From positions 31,245-95,244 of the forward strand of contig VXRN01000024.1 in NCBI GenBank assembly GCA_009838465.1: a stretch of 64,000 nt of DNA, given 5' to 3'. The notes beneath the pieces are model-generated. The model saw nothing but the letters and a program-made list of their open reading frames with translations, was not told where the DNA came from and ran no database searches. This DNA is from Dehalococcoidia bacterium (lineage in GTDB: Bacteria > Chloroflexota > Dehalococcoidia > Lucifugimonadales > UBA1123). Position 1 is the first letter of the stretch. Each line of letters begins with the position of its first letter. The position numbers and the translations under genes were made by a program. This document shows, piece after piece, positions 1 through 8,965 of this stretch.

Positions 1-935
1 ACGCCCTGATCCACCGCCCTGTGGTACGCCACTTTCGCCGAAGTAACGTCCCACAACGCCATGCCTAACGACTTGAACAGCGTCACATCCTCACAGGCGC
101 TTCTGCCCGCAACCTGGCCGCTCACAACCTGCCACAACTCCCGTGTCTGTTCCCAAATGAGCAGACCCTGAGACGCCGGCATCATCAATTCGCCCGACTC
201 TATCCGCGACTGGTTTCTGTCGTCAACGACTGTCAGGTCGGCCCTTTCGACGACGCCAAAGTCGAGTTCGCTCACATACGGGTCTGCGCCCCCAGCCGCC
301 GCTATGTGCATACCCGGCTCCAGCCACTCGCCAAGCAATACCGGCGTCCGTGAACTGGTGATGGTCACTACGATCCCGACCCCATCCACTGCTTCCCGCG
401 CCGACCCCACAGGGGTAACATCGAGGTCGAGCCTATCCGACATCTCCAGCGCATAGGCGCTCCGACGTTCCGCGTTGGGACTGTAAACTTTCACCCGTTG
501 AAGTTCGCGTACCCTGCCGACTGCCTCGAGCTGGGTTCTGGCCTGGAAACCGCTGCCGATCACTCCCACGCTCGACGTCTCCGGGTTCGCCATGAACTTC
601 GTCGAAATTCCGGTCGCCGCACCCGTCCGAAGCTGTCCCATCCGGTTCGCCTCGATGATCGCGAGCAGTTCGCCCGTGCGGCTGTCGGAGAGAAAGACGA
701 AGAAGTTATAGATCCCGCCTGCGAATGTGTATGTCTTGAATCCGAAGACACCCCACTCGTTGTCGGATGCCATCATGGTGTTGACGTGGGTGTCGGGGCC
801 TGAGTTAAGGCGCTGCCTGGGCTGATTTATGGCATTGCCGTTGGCCTGGTGCAGAAGGGACGACTCGACGGCGTAGAGTGCCGCGTCCATGTCGAAGACG
901 CGGTCAACGTCAGCCTCTGTGAGATAGAGAGCCAA
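1..935 (-). CDS. Ornithine cyclodeaminase / mu-crystallin family protein, C-terminus cut by window edge
   Basis: Translating the complement gives an open frame running off the left edge. The N-terminus LYLTEADV and the stretches GFKTYTF, NRMGQLRTGAATG, VGVIGSGFQART (Rossmann glycine motif) and IAAAGGADPYVSELD are the family's signature order: substrate-binding half, then NAD(P)-binding half. Members interconvert amino acids and imino acids, for example ornithine to proline or ketimine reduction; the exact substrate cannot be told. The start is taken as TTG at 935, because an in-frame TAG lies at 939-941 (the stop of the upstream gene); the next in-frame ATG is at 890. The two genes are nearly adjacent and probably co-transcribed. 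About 310 residues are visible of a usual 320-350. Confidence 0.85.
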   Translation of the reverse strand, partial: MALYLTEADVDRVFDMDAALYAVESSLLHQANGNAINQPRQRLNSGPDTHVNTMMASDNEWGVFGFKTYTFAGGIYNFFVFLSDSRTGELLAIIEANRMGQLRTGAATGISTKFMANPETSSVGVIGSGFQARTQLEAVGRVRELQRVKVYSPNAERRSAYALEMSDRLDLDVTPVGSAREAVDGVGIVVTITSSRTPVLLGEWLEPGMHIAAAGGADPYVSELDFGVVERADLTVVDDRNQSRIESGELMMPASQGLLIWEQTRELWQVVSGQVAGRSACEDVTLFKSLGMALWDVTSAKVAYHRAVDQG

Positions 936-938
936 ATG

Positions 939-1769
939 CTAGGTTCGGACAGCCACCACATCCAGCCAGTTTCGGGGCACGTATTCTATTTCCATCTCCT
1001 CGAACGTCTGGTGAACGCCCTTCTGGAGCGAGTCGCTGGCCTCCTTGAGAGGGACCCCTGGCAGCGTGCCGGCTATGAAGTCTTCAAACGTGCTGATGTC
1101 CAACCAACCCTCGATGGGGACCAAGACCCTGTCTTCTTCCAGCCGAATGACCTGGAAACCGTTACGTTCAAGCAAATCGCGGTACTGGTCCGCAGACAGG
1201 TGCTTCCTGGACTCTACTTTCTCGGTCCTCCGAGGCGACATTCCGTGCTCCCTACGCAGAATGCGCGCTGACTTGAACATCCACTTGCGGTAGAAGGCCA
1301 TGGACTCGGGAACCTGCCCGCCCTCGTAGAACGAAGTATTGAAGGCGAACTTGCCGCCGGGATTTAGCGATTTGGATATTTCGCCGACGAGAGCGTCCTT
1401 GTCAGGTATGTAGTGAATAGCATTGCAGAAGATGACGGTGTCCGCATTTTCTTTAAGCGCGTCCGACATCTGCTCCACTTGGCTCTGTACAAACTGGACG
1501 GCGGTGTCCTTGTGAGACTTCAAATCGTCCATGGCTTGTTTGAGAGCGCCCGCCGAGTGGTCCATAGCAATGACCACGGAGTTCCTTGCCCCACGTACAT
1601 GTTCAAGTATGAGCTTGGTAACACCCCCGGTGCCGCAAGCGAGATCAACTATCCTCTGGCCGGATCCAGGCTCTGCCATGGCAACCAGTCTGGCATTCAG
1701 TTCTTCGTAAAAGGGATTTTGGGAAAAGGTCGCGAAAGAGAATTCGCTCCCCGATGCGCCTGAGGCCAT
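939..1769 (-). CDS. Class I SAM-dependent methyltransferase
   Basis: A 276-residue protein beginning at the ATG at 1769, chosen because AGGAGAGG lies just upstream; the longer open frame to 1862 has no such site. Motif I (VDLACGTGG) is at residues 41-49, followed by an acidic motif II strand (IAMDHS) and a post-motif region FCNAIHYIPD typical of UbiE/Methyltransf_11-type enzymes. It transfers a methyl group from S-adenosylmethionine to an unidentified small molecule. The C-terminal third (GWLDISTFEDFIAG) is not diagnostic. It is followed 3 bases later by the cyclodeaminase-family gene, suggesting a two-gene operon. Confidence 0.8.
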   Translation of the reverse strand: MASGASGSEFSFATFSQNPFYEELNARLVAMAEPGSGQRIVDLACGTGGVTKLILEHVRGARNSVVIAMDHSAGALKQAMDDLKSHKDTAVQFVQSQVEQMSDALKENADTVIFCNAIHYIPDKDALVGEISKSLNPGGKFAFNTSFYEGGQVPESMAFYRKWMFKSARILRREHGMSPRRTEKVESRKHLSADQYRDLLERNGFQVIRLEEDRVLVPIEGWLDISTFEDFIAGTLPGVPLKEASDSLQKGVHQTFEEMEIEYVPRNWLDVVAVRT

Positions 1770-1988
1770 GATACCTCTCCTGAATTGCGGGCTTCCTCTT
1801 ATCCGGAGTACTGCTAGGCGACAGTATAGCACAATTGGACACAGTGATATGGCGCTGAGCAACGACGCGCGTCCGCGGAGGCGAGGCTGGCGGAGTTGGA
1901 GGCGGAACTGCGACGGCTTTGCGGCGGGTAGCGAGTCTCGCGCGAGCCTATGTATGTGTCTCGGTTTCGGGATTCTCCAGGAACCAGT

Positions 1989-3620
1989 CTAGTCATCCAA
2001 TATGTCCCTGACAAGCTCTCTGGCTTCTTCCAGGTTGTCAACGAAGCGGTCATCCGGTATATCCTTGAACACGTTGAACGAGTTCAGGCTGCTGGCTACG
2101 GAGCCTGACAGGTTCATGACTATGCACTCGGTATCTTCATCTCCCGCGCTGCTTATCAGCTGCTCCATTATGAGGGCGGCGCTGTCGTCCATGTGAGTGG
2201 TATCTGAGAAGTCGAAGATGACTACTTCGTGTTCATGGATGTCCGCGCTGACCACGCGCACAAGTTCGTTGGCCGAGGCTACCGAGAAGTGTCCACGGAA
2301 GGCCAGCAGACCGGCGCGAGCCTGGAACATATCGAACTCGTCCTCATCCGCATCCGGGTCGGATAGGAAAGTCTGGTCGAGAAGGGGGACTGAGACGACG
2401 CTGTCCAGCTCTAGCTGCTCGGACTGTCGCGCGCGCATTACCGCCGATGCTATAAGCCCCAACGCTACGGCAGTTACGAGATCTACGAATACCGTAAGCA
2501 GAAGCGTCATAAGCATGACCACGAGATACTCGCGCGGGACATGTCGGACACGAGTTACGAAGCGCCAGTCTATGATGTCCCAGCCCACTTTTATCAGGAT
2601 ACCGGCGAGAACAGCGTGGGGAATGGGTTCGGCTATCTGCCCCAGACCTAGTACAAGAGCGAGCAGGACGATCGAACGAAGCGCGCCGGAAACAGGAGTG
2701 CGTCCGCCTGCGCGTATGTTGACCACCGTGCCCATCGTGGCCCCCGCGCCGGGAAGCGCTCCGACGATGCCCGCGACGAAGTTGCCGAGTCCCTGACCCA
2801 TCAGTTCGCGGTTGGGATTGTGCCTGGTGCGTGTGATCGAGTCGGCTACGAGTGAGGTCAGGAGACTATCTATGGAGCCGAGAAGGGCGAGGATGAATGC
2901 GGGCTGCAATGCGCTGGCGAGGAAGCCCGGAGTGATTTCGGGAATGAAGAATTCGGGCAGTCCGGTTGGCACCTTTCCGATGATGGGGGCGTTGGTGAAG
3001 AAGAAGATCGCCGCCACCGTTCCCAGGATGAGAGCGACGAGCGGTCCGGGAAGATATTTGCTGAGTCTGTTGGGCCAGAATATCCCCGCCAGCAGGGCAA
3101 TGAGGCCGACTATCAGCGCGTGGTAGTTGAGGTTCGCGATTGCTTCCGGCCACGCCCGGATTGAGTTTATCGGTCCCCCCGGCACGCTGTTAGCGCCAAG
3201 GAACGGCAGTACCTGGATGGTCATGACTATCACGCCGATGCCGGACATGAAGCCTGAGATAACCGAGTAAGGCGTGTATGTGACGAAACTGCCTATTCTC
3301 AGTATGCCCAGAGCTATCTGAAAAAGGCCGGCAAGCATGACGATGGTAAACGCCTTGGTAAGGTCTCCGCCCGCATGCTGAATCAATACGACGGCCATGG
3401 CGATGGTCATTGGGCCGGTCGGGCCGCTAATCTGTGAAGGGGTGCCACCGAATACGGCGGCGAAGAATCCGACGGCTATCGCGCTGTATATGCCCGCTAT
3501 GGGACCGAGTCCAGACGCCACTCCGAACCCCAGCGCCACCGGCAGCGCGATTACGGTCGCGGTGACGCCGCCGAATATGTCTCCGGGCAGTCTGTTTCTC
3601 AGATCGTAGGATATCCGCAC
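1989..3620 (-). CDS. SulP-family anion transporter with C-terminal STAS domain
   Basis: A 543-residue membrane protein. About 10-12 hydrophobic segments fill residues 10-400, including the SulP-like LPVALGFGVASGLGPIAG and SGPTGPM near the N-terminus. A soluble STAS domain follows at roughly 435-530 (HEVVIFDFSDTTHMDDSAA). The family moves sulfate, bicarbonate or other oxyanions across the cytoplasmic membrane; substrate is not predictable here. The start is GTG at 3620 with GGAGA ten bases upstream. The 70-base spacer to the rhomboid gene is AT-rich and contains a TATAAT on the minus strand (3654-3659), so it may have its own promoter. Confidence 0.88.
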   Translation of the reverse strand: MRISYDLRNRLPGDIFGGVTATVIALPVALGFGVASGLGPIAGIYSAIAVGFFAAVFGGTPSQISGPTGPMTIAMAVVLIQHAGGDLTKAFTIVMLAGLFQIALGILRIGSFVTYTPYSVISGFMSGIGVIVMTIQVLPFLGANSVPGGPINSIRAWPEAIANLNYHALIVGLIALLAGIFWPNRLSKYLPGPLVALILGTVAAIFFFTNAPIIGKVPTGLPEFFIPEITPGFLASALQPAFILALLGSIDSLLTSLVADSITRTRHNPNRELMGQGLGNFVAGIVGALPGAGATMGTVVNIRAGGRTPVSGALRSIVLLALVLGLGQIAEPIPHAVLAGILIKVGWDIIDWRFVTRVRHVPREYLVVMLMTLLLTVFVDLVTAVALGLIASAVMRARQSEQLELDSVVSVPLLDQTFLSDPDADEDEFDMFQARAGLLAFRGHFSVASANELVRVVSADIHEHEVVIFDFSDTTHMDDSAALIMEQLISSAGDEDTECIVMNLSGSVASSLNSFNVFKDIPDDRFVDNLEEARELVRDILDD

Positions 3621-3690
3621 TTATATATAATCTCCGTGTTGCAGTGCATGGCGATTATATGCTGAATAGCTTTATAGTGAAAGTTCCAGT

Positions 3691-4731
3691 TTAGCGGCTG
3701 GCGCGAAGTTCCAGGAGGAGATTTAGCGCCCGCGACCTATCGGAGTCCGGGAGACCGAGGCGGACCGCACGACCGAGGTCATCCATGGCACGCTCGACAT
3801 TTCCGAGATCGGCCATGATGAGCGCGCGCCGCAGATAGGCGGCACCGTAGTTGGGATGCAGGTCCAGGGCCTCTTCGACCAGGACCAGCGCAAGCCCGAA
3901 CTCTCCCTGCTCGTGGTGCTTCTGGGCGTCCTTGAGGTAGGAGACCGGCGATTCGCCAACCATCCAGTTGCCTATCAAGACGCCAACAACCAGTATTGCG
4001 ACTGCAACCGGCAGGACCCACAGCCGTCTGAACATAGGGTTGGTATCCTGAAGTCGCTCCGTCCAGCCCATGAAGTCATAGACCGGTGCATACCTGGGAG
4101 AGTAAGCCATTCCAAGCAGCAGACCCCCCGCGAATCCTCCTATGTGTGCGAAGTTGTCTATGCCGGGCATTATGAAGCCGACGGCCAGGTTGATTGCCGC
4201 GAGAGCCAGAAGTCCGGTCATCGTCTGGCGTCCCATTTTCCCAAGGGGACCCCGATTAGAGAGAAAGAAGGCGACAAGCGCGCCAAGTATGCCGAATACC
4301 GCGCCGCTTGCGCCGACCCCTATCGCGTAAGGGGCGGAGCTGAGATTGAATGCGTAGCTGGTTATGCTGCCAGCCAGTCCGGCAAGAATGTAGATGACCA
4401 GGAAGCGGGCGTAGCCGTACAGCCGCTCGACCTGGTGGCCGAAAATGAGCAGGCCAATGACGTTGAATCCCAGGTGTATCAGCCCGGAGTGGAGAAACAT
4501 GGCGCTGAACAGCCGCCAGTACTCTCCGGACGCGATGAGCCAGCTCTCCATGGCGCCAAGGCGTACAAGAACATCTACGGCGGTTGAGCCCCCGAGCAGT
4601 TCGGTCAGAAGAAACAAGGCGATGTTTGCGCCGAGAAGCAGCCATGTTACATACGGCGTCCGGTCGAGTCCGGGGGGCAGCAGCCTCGCACTATCTGGGG
4701 ATTCTTCGGTATCGGCTGGTCTTGGAAACAA
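3691..4731 (-). CDS. Rhomboid-family intramembrane serine protease with C-terminal TPR-like repeats
   Basis: A 346-residue protein. The rhomboid core shows HSGLIHLGFN at 81-90, the GASG motif with nucleophile Ser142, and the catalytic His196 in NFAHIGGF, so the Ser-His dyad is intact. Six or seven membrane segments span residues 27-240. After a further membrane segment near 242-260, residues 265-340 read as TPR-like helices (QGEFGLALVLVEEALDLHPN, then NYGAAYLRRALIMADLGN). The TPR part is probably cytoplasmic and may recruit substrates. Rhomboids cleave membrane-anchored proteins; the targets here are unknown. Confidence 0.88.
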   Translation of the reverse strand: MFPRPADTEESPDSARLLPPGLDRTPYVTWLLLGANIALFLLTELLGGSTAVDVLVRLGAMESWLIASGEYWRLFSAMFLHSGLIHLGFNVIGLLIFGHQVERLYGYARFLVIYILAGLAGSITSYAFNLSSAPYAIGVGASGAVFGILGALVAFFLSNRGPLGKMGRQTMTGLLALAAINLAVGFIMPGIDNFAHIGGFAGGLLLGMAYSPRYAPVYDFMGWTERLQDTNPMFRRLWVLPVAVAILVVGVLIGNWMVGESPVSYLKDAQKHHEQGEFGLALVLVEEALDLHPNYGAAYLRRALIMADLGNVERAMDDLGRAVRLGLPDSDRSRALNLLLELRASR

Positions 4732-4776
4732 AGTAGAGTCCTGGTGACCCTACGATAGCAGGCGTTGGTTTGGGCT

Positions 4777-5394
4777 TCAACGAGGAGCGTCAATCCAAAC
4801 GAACAGAGTTAGTGGAGGGTCTCCACCCCAGGCGACGCCATCGGGTTCGATATCCATCTCTCTGACGAACCGAGCTATGTCGAATGGCTTTTCATTTCGT
4901 GAACGGCTGCCGTATGACCCGAGAATCAGCCGGCCTTCGGGAGCCAGAAATTCTCCCAGCAGCCTCCGAATGCCGTCTGCCAGATGAGATTGGGGCAGGC
5001 AGTCCCAAAGCATATATACGTAGTCATACCGCATGGGCGGCCGCCAGTTCCAGGCATTGCCGACATGAAAATTATCGGAGAACCCGGGGAGCCTCTGTCT
5101 GGCCATGCCTATGAGTTTTTCTCCAAGGTCGAGCCCGTGCGGGGTAATGTCTATCCCCTGTTCCCTTCCCCAACGCACCAGGCAATCCAGCAGGTAGCCA
5201 TTGGCGCATCCGACGTCCAGAAGGCTGCCGTCGGACTCGATGGCATCGAGGACCGGACCTCGTTCGGCGCGCCAGCGCTCCGGACCGCCGTGGAACCCCG
5301 ACTGCTCGATGGGATCGTCCGACAGGAGATAGGCAGGTTCGAGAGCGCGAAGCTCTTGCTCGTAGTCGGCTGGGAATTCTCTGTAATGGCTCAC
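4777..5394 (-). CDS. Class I SAM-dependent methyltransferase
   Basis: A 205-residue protein with a clear motif I, LLDVGCANGYLLD (residues 58-70), an acidic HGLDLGEKL motif and a later strand RLILGSYGSRSRNE. It lies 29 bases after ccmE on the same strand, so it could be read through from the ccm genes, but nothing links its chemistry to cytochrome maturation. The substrate is unknown. It ends about 45 bases before the rhomboid gene start. Confidence 0.78.
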   Translation of the reverse strand: MSHYREFPADYEQELRALEPAYLLSDDPIEQSGFHGGPERWRAERGPVLDAIESDGSLLDVGCANGYLLDCLVRWGREQGIDITPHGLDLGEKLIGMARQRLPGFSDNFHVGNAWNWRPPMRYDYVYMLWDCLPQSHLADGIRRLLGEFLAPEGRLILGSYGSRSRNEKPFDIARFVREMDIEPDGVAWGGDPPLTLFVWIDAPR

Positions 5395-5423
5395 GGATGG
5401 GACTTGAATGAGGATGGCATCTC

Positions 5424-5885
5424 TCAGCCCGTGTCGCCCTCAGCGGCGACATACTTCGACGGACACTTCACTATGATGTTTTCACTCTTGAATACGCCAT
5501 TGGGGTCGTAGCTGCCTTCGAGGATGATCTCGGAGTGTTCGTTGAAGAACAGGTCGGGGAGTACGCCTTCGTGGGCTGCGGCGAGGGTCTCGGAGCCGTC
5601 GGTCAGGCGGAACTCGGAGAGCGTCGAGCCTGCGGCGCGGTGGAACGATTCCGGCTCCAGCTTGCCGCTGACGCGGACTGTCTTGCCCTCGGGAGAAGGG
5701 CCTATGTCGTTGATCTCGCCCACCGTGTAGTAATAGACGGCGGCCCCGGAGAACGCCTGGAAGACGAAGTAGCCGAGCGCGCCAACCAGTACCGCGAATG
5801 CTATCAGCATCTTTACTCGATGTGACGAGAGAATGCCTTCGTCGGGGGGTTGAGTTTCGGGTAGTGGAGCGAGTGTCTGGGACAT
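5424..5885 (-). CDS. ccmE: Cytochrome c maturation protein CcmE, CXXXY-type heme chaperone
   Basis: A 153-residue protein with a single N-terminal membrane anchor (residues 24-45) and the OB-fold periplasmic domain (YYYTVGEI; VRVSGKLEP; EIILEGSYD). CcmE carries heme covalently from CcmC to the CcmF ligase outside the membrane. In most bacteria the heme is held by a histidine in an HXXXY motif; here the position reads C141-P-S-K-Y145, the CXXXY variant known from archaea and some deltaproteobacteria. It follows the ccmC and ccmD-like genes. No CcmF, CcmG or CcmH homologue is seen in this window. Confidence 0.9.
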   Translation of the reverse strand: MSQTLAPLPETQPPDEGILSSHRVKMLIAFAVLVGALGYFVFQAFSGAAVYYYTVGEINDIGPSPEGKTVRVSGKLEPESFHRAAGSTLSEFRLTDGSETLAAAHEGVLPDLFFNEHSEIILEGSYDPNGVFKSENIIVKCPSKYVAAEGDTG

Positions 5886-5927
5886 ATCAGCCTGTGAATG
5901 TTCGCATGGGATATCGCAGTCGTTTGC

Positions 5928-6236
5928 TCAGTCCTGTTCGGACGATTGTCTGTCGCGCTCTTCCAGGGCGCGCTTGAGCGCCTCTATCTCGCGCTGCATC
6001 TCCCTCTGCCGTCTGGAAACGTAGAATACATACACGAAGAAAGCGGCCCAGGTGATTATGAATACGGCAAACAGGAATGGAAGGTTTGCCTCGGGGTCAC
6101 TGCCCTGCTGTGCGGGCGAGATAGCTCCCAGGCCGCTCAGCGTGGACCACGCGACGAGCGCAAGACTGATGAGCGCTCCCAAGAGCGCTACACGCAGGGC
6201 GTGACCACTATGCCATTCTCTGATGAAGTTCGTCAA
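5928..6236 (-). CDS. CcmD-like small membrane protein
   Basis: A 102-residue protein starting at TTG 6236, overlapping the end of ccmC by 29 bases. It has two hydrophobic segments (about 14-38 and 54-73), the second followed by a basic, charged helix (YVSRRQREMQREIEALKRA) predicted to form a coiled coil. The second half matches the pattern of CcmD, the small partner of the CcmABC heme exporter, though this protein is about twice the usual CcmD length. The position between ccmC and ccmE supports the assignment. The start is uncertain. Confidence 0.6.
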   Translation of the reverse strand: MTNFIREWHSGHALRVALLGALISLALVAWSTLSGLGAISPAQQGSDPEANLPFLFAVFIITWAAFFVYVFYVSRRQREMQREIEALKRALEERDRQSSEQD

Positions 6237-6936
6237 GGTCGGACTCCGACTTTCTCAATGCGTATCGTTCGGTCAGCAACGCTATGTACATCACGGTGAA
6301 CGCGACGACGGATACGAGCAGAGTTATGTAGATTCTGGAATCGCCTATGGCTTCGGCTTCGTCAGCGGCGGGACCGATGTTGAGCGCTGGGTGGGCTGTT
6401 CTCCACCAGATAGAAGCCATGTAGATGATGGGGGCGTCAATCGCTCCGATTAGCGCGATGACCGAGGCGAAACGCCTGCCCTGGCTGCCCATCGGCCCGT
6501 AGGCGCGTATCATCAGGTAGGCGACGTATATGAACCAGAGCACGAGCGTGGTGGTCAGCTTGGGGTCCCAGGTCCACCAGACTCCCCATACGGGTTTGCC
6601 CCAAATGGCCCCGGTTACGAGAATGAGGCTGGCGTATATGACGCCGAGTTCGGCGGTGGAGTAGGCGAGGTCGTCCCACCGCTGACGTCCGGTGAACAGG
6701 TGCATCAGGCTGGCAAAGGCGACGATGATGATGGACACCATGCCTATCCAGCCGAGCGGGACGTGGAAGTAGAAGATGCGCTGAGAGACGCCGAGGTTCT
6801 GCTCGGTCGGAGCCCAGAAGTACACCATGTAAAGGGTGAGGGCCATGAGCAGCGCACTGGCAATAAGCAGCGCGTCTCTGGCGAAACCGCGACCGCTGGA
6901 TGGGGCGGACTTGGGAGTGGCGGCAAGCTGCGTCAT
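6208..6936 (-). CDS. ccmC: Heme exporter membrane subunit CcmC
   Basis: A 242-residue integral membrane protein with six hydrophobic segments. The tryptophan-rich heme-handling motif WGVWWTWDPKLT is at about 117-128, flanked by conserved histidines in FYFHVP (His58) and RTAHPALN. CcmC presents heme to CcmE on the outer face of the membrane during system I cytochrome c biogenesis. The order ccmC, ccmD-like, ccmE with overlapping or tight spacing indicates one transcript. It begins 38 bases after the stop of clpX. Confidence 0.92.
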   Translation of the reverse strand: MTQLAATPKSAPSSGRGFARDALLIASALLMALTLYMVYFWAPTEQNLGVSQRIFYFHVPLGWIGMVSIIIVAFASLMHLFTGRQRWDDLAYSTAELGVIYASLILVTGAIWGKPVWGVWWTWDPKLTTTLVLWFIYVAYLMIRAYGPMGSQGRRFASVIALIGAIDAPIIYMASIWWRTAHPALNIGPAADEAEAIGDSRIYITLLVSVVAFTVMYIALLTERYALRKSESDLDELHQRMA

Positions 6937-6974
6937 CGTATGTGCAATATATCACAAATAGAGGACTTATGTCG

Positions 6975-8282
6975 CTACGCCGTCTTCTGTTCGGCCTCGG
7001 GGGCGGTCATGCGGAGCGGGATTTTGTGTCCTTCGCCGGTGACCAGAAGGATTGGGGAGACGCCGTTGACCGCGCCCGCGTCCACTATGCACTGCTTGAT
7101 GCCCTTTGTGCCGGGCAGTTCGTACATGACGTCGAGGAGTGTCTGTTCGAGGATCGTGCGCAGTCCGCGCGCGCCGGACTTTTGCCTGATGGCCTGTTCG
7201 GCGGCGGCTTCGAGAGCGTCGTCGGTAAAGACCAGTTCGAGTTCGTCTATGGCGAACAGGGCCTGGTACTGCTTGACGAAGGCGTTCCGTGGTTCGGTGA
7301 GAACGCGCACGAGGTCTTCTTTGTAGAGCGAGTCAAGGCTTACAACGACGGGCAGACGACCGACCAATTCGGTTATGAACCCGTATTCCATGAGGTCGTC
7401 GCCGTTGACGTGCCTGCGAACCTGGTCGGCTGTGCGTTCTTTCAGGGTTTCCGGCGCGCCGCCGGTATTGAACCCGACGCGCCTGAGATTCTTGAAGGCG
7501 CGTTTCTCGATGATCTCGTTGATGCCCTCGAACGCGCCTCCACAGATGAACAGAATGTTGTCCGTGCGTATCTGGATGAGTTCCTGGTGGGGGTGTTTGC
7601 GTCCACCCTGCGGCGGGACGTTGGCGACGCAGCCCTCGATTATCTTCAGAAGCGACTGCTGAACGCCTTCCCCAGACACGTCCCTGGTAATCGAGACGTT
7701 CGGACTCTTGCGCGCGATCTTGTCTATTTCGTCTATGTAGATGATGCCGTTTTCGGCGAGCGATACGTCGAAGTCCGCTGCCTGTATCAACCTGAGCAGA
7801 ATGTTCTCCACGTCTTCGCCGACGTATCCGGCTTCGGTGAGGGTCGTGGCATCGGCGATGGCGAAGGGGACTTCCAGTATGTGGGCGAGAGTCTGGGCGA
7901 GGTAGGTCTTGCCCGATCCCGATGGTCCGAGCATCAGGATATTGGCTTTCTGAAGCTCGACGTCGGGGTGTCTCAGGTTGGACCAGATGCGCTTGTAGTG
8001 ATTGTAAACCGCCACGCTGAGGGTCTTCTTGGCCAGTTCCTGGCCTATGACGTACTCCTCGAGCTTCTTGTAGATGAACTTGGGGTTCAGGCCCTTGTGC
8101 AGGAACCTGTTCTGGGCACTCTGGTTTCTCTGGGCCGGCCTTTCTTCAGAGATGATCTGGTCGCACAGTCCGACGCACTGATCGCATATATACACGCGAT
8201 CTATTCCGGCTATCAGGCGTTTGACTTGATCTTTCGGCTTACCACAGAAAGAACACTGGTACTCGTTTCGCCCCGTAGTCAT
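6975..8282 (-). CDS. clpX: ATP-dependent Clp protease ATP-binding subunit ClpX
   Basis: A 435-residue AAA+ unfoldase. The N-terminal C4 zinc finger uses Cys10, Cys13, Cys33 and Cys36. Walker A is GPSGSGKT at 119-126 and Walker B is YIDEIDK near 185. The pore-loop GYVGEDV and the C-terminal sensor region ([12 protein letters not shown]) are all recognisable. ClpX unfolds tagged substrates and feeds them to ClpP. It lies downstream of tig and clpP on the same strand with a 65-base spacer, the classical tig-clpP-clpX order. Confidence 0.97.
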   Translation of the reverse strand: MTTGRNEYQCSFCGKPKDQVKRLIAGIDRVYICDQCVGLCDQIISEERPAQRNQSAQNRFLHKGLNPKFIYKKLEEYVIGQELAKKTLSVAVYNHYKRIWSNLRHPDVELQKANILMLGPSGSGKTYLAQTLAHILEVPFAIADATTLTEAGYVGEDVENILLRLIQAADFDVSLAENGIIYIDEIDKIARKSPNVSITRDVSGEGVQQSLLKIIEGCVANVPPQGGRKHPHQELIQIRTDNILFICGGAFEGINEIIEKRAFKNLRRVGFNTGGAPETLKERTADQVRRHVNGDDLMEYGFITELVGRLPVVVSLDSLYKEDLVRVLTEPRNAFVKQYQALFAIDELELVFTDDALEAAAEQAIRQKSGARGLRTILEQTLLDVMYELPGTKGIKQCIVDAGAVNGVSPILLVTGEGHKIPLRMTAPEAEQKTA

Positions 8283-8347
8283 GAGTGCGGACCACCTCGC
8301 TGATCAGTATATCCCAGATGGAATGCGTTTTTTACCGAATGAGACGG

Positions 8348-8965
8348 TCAGTCGGCTGCGGCCGCCATCCCCGGGTTCTCCAGCACGTCGTCCACCAGGC
8401 CGTACTCCTTGGCCTCAGCCGCGCTCAGATAGAAGTCGCGGTCGGAATCCACCGCTATCTTGTCTATGGGCTGCCCGGTCCGGTCGGAGATAATCTGTCG
8501 GATTATGTCCTGCTGGCGGAGCACCTCCCGCGCGGCTATCTCGATGTCGGAGGCCTGTCCCTGGGCCGCGCTCATGGCCTGGTGCATGTGGACTGTGGAA
8601 TTGGGCAGGGCGAAACGCTTGCCGGGCGCGCCCGCGCACAGGAGCACGGTCGCCATGCTGGCGGCCATTCCCACGCAGATCGTGGAAACGTCCGGGCGTA
8701 TTAGCTGCATCGTATCGTAGATGGCGAGACCCGCGGGTATCGAGCCGCCGGGCGAACTTATATACAGGCTGATGTCGCGGTCCGGGTCTTCCCTGTCGAG
8801 GTAGAGAAGCTGGGCGATGATATTGTTGGCGACCTGATCGTATATCGCGGTGCTCAGGAAAATGATCCGCTCTTTCAGGAGCAGCGAGTATATATCGTAG
8901 GCGCGCTCTCCCCTGGAACCGGACTCCACCACCATGGGGATGACGTTCTCGGGCCTATTCATCAT
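8348..8965 (-). CDS. clpP: ATP-dependent Clp protease proteolytic subunit ClpP
   Basis: About 205 residues, the normal ClpP length, if the ATG at 8965 is used. AAGGAG lies nine bases upstream of that codon and the start overlaps the tig stop by 11 bases. The catalytic triad is visible as Ser103 (GMAASMA), His128 (VHMHQAM) and Asp177 ([10 protein letters not shown]). The open frame extends to 9085, but that extension lies inside tig in another frame. ClpP forms the tetradecameric proteolytic chamber that partners with ClpX. Confidence 0.96.
   Translation of the reverse strand: MMNRPENVIPMVVESGSRGERAYDIYSLLLKERIIFLSTAIYDQVANNIIAQLLYLDREDPDRDISLYISSPGGSIPAGLAIYDTMQLIRPDVSTICVGMAASMATVLLCAGAPGKRFALPNSTVHMHQAMSAAQGQASDIEIAAREVLRQQDIIRQIISDRTGQPIDKIAVDSDRDFYLSAAEAKEYGLVDDVLENPGMAAAAD

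Noticed and set aside
6900..8303. Long plus-strand frame of 467 codons opposite clpX
   Set aside because: Antisense shadow of a clear clpX; composition follows the complementary codons and no motif is present.
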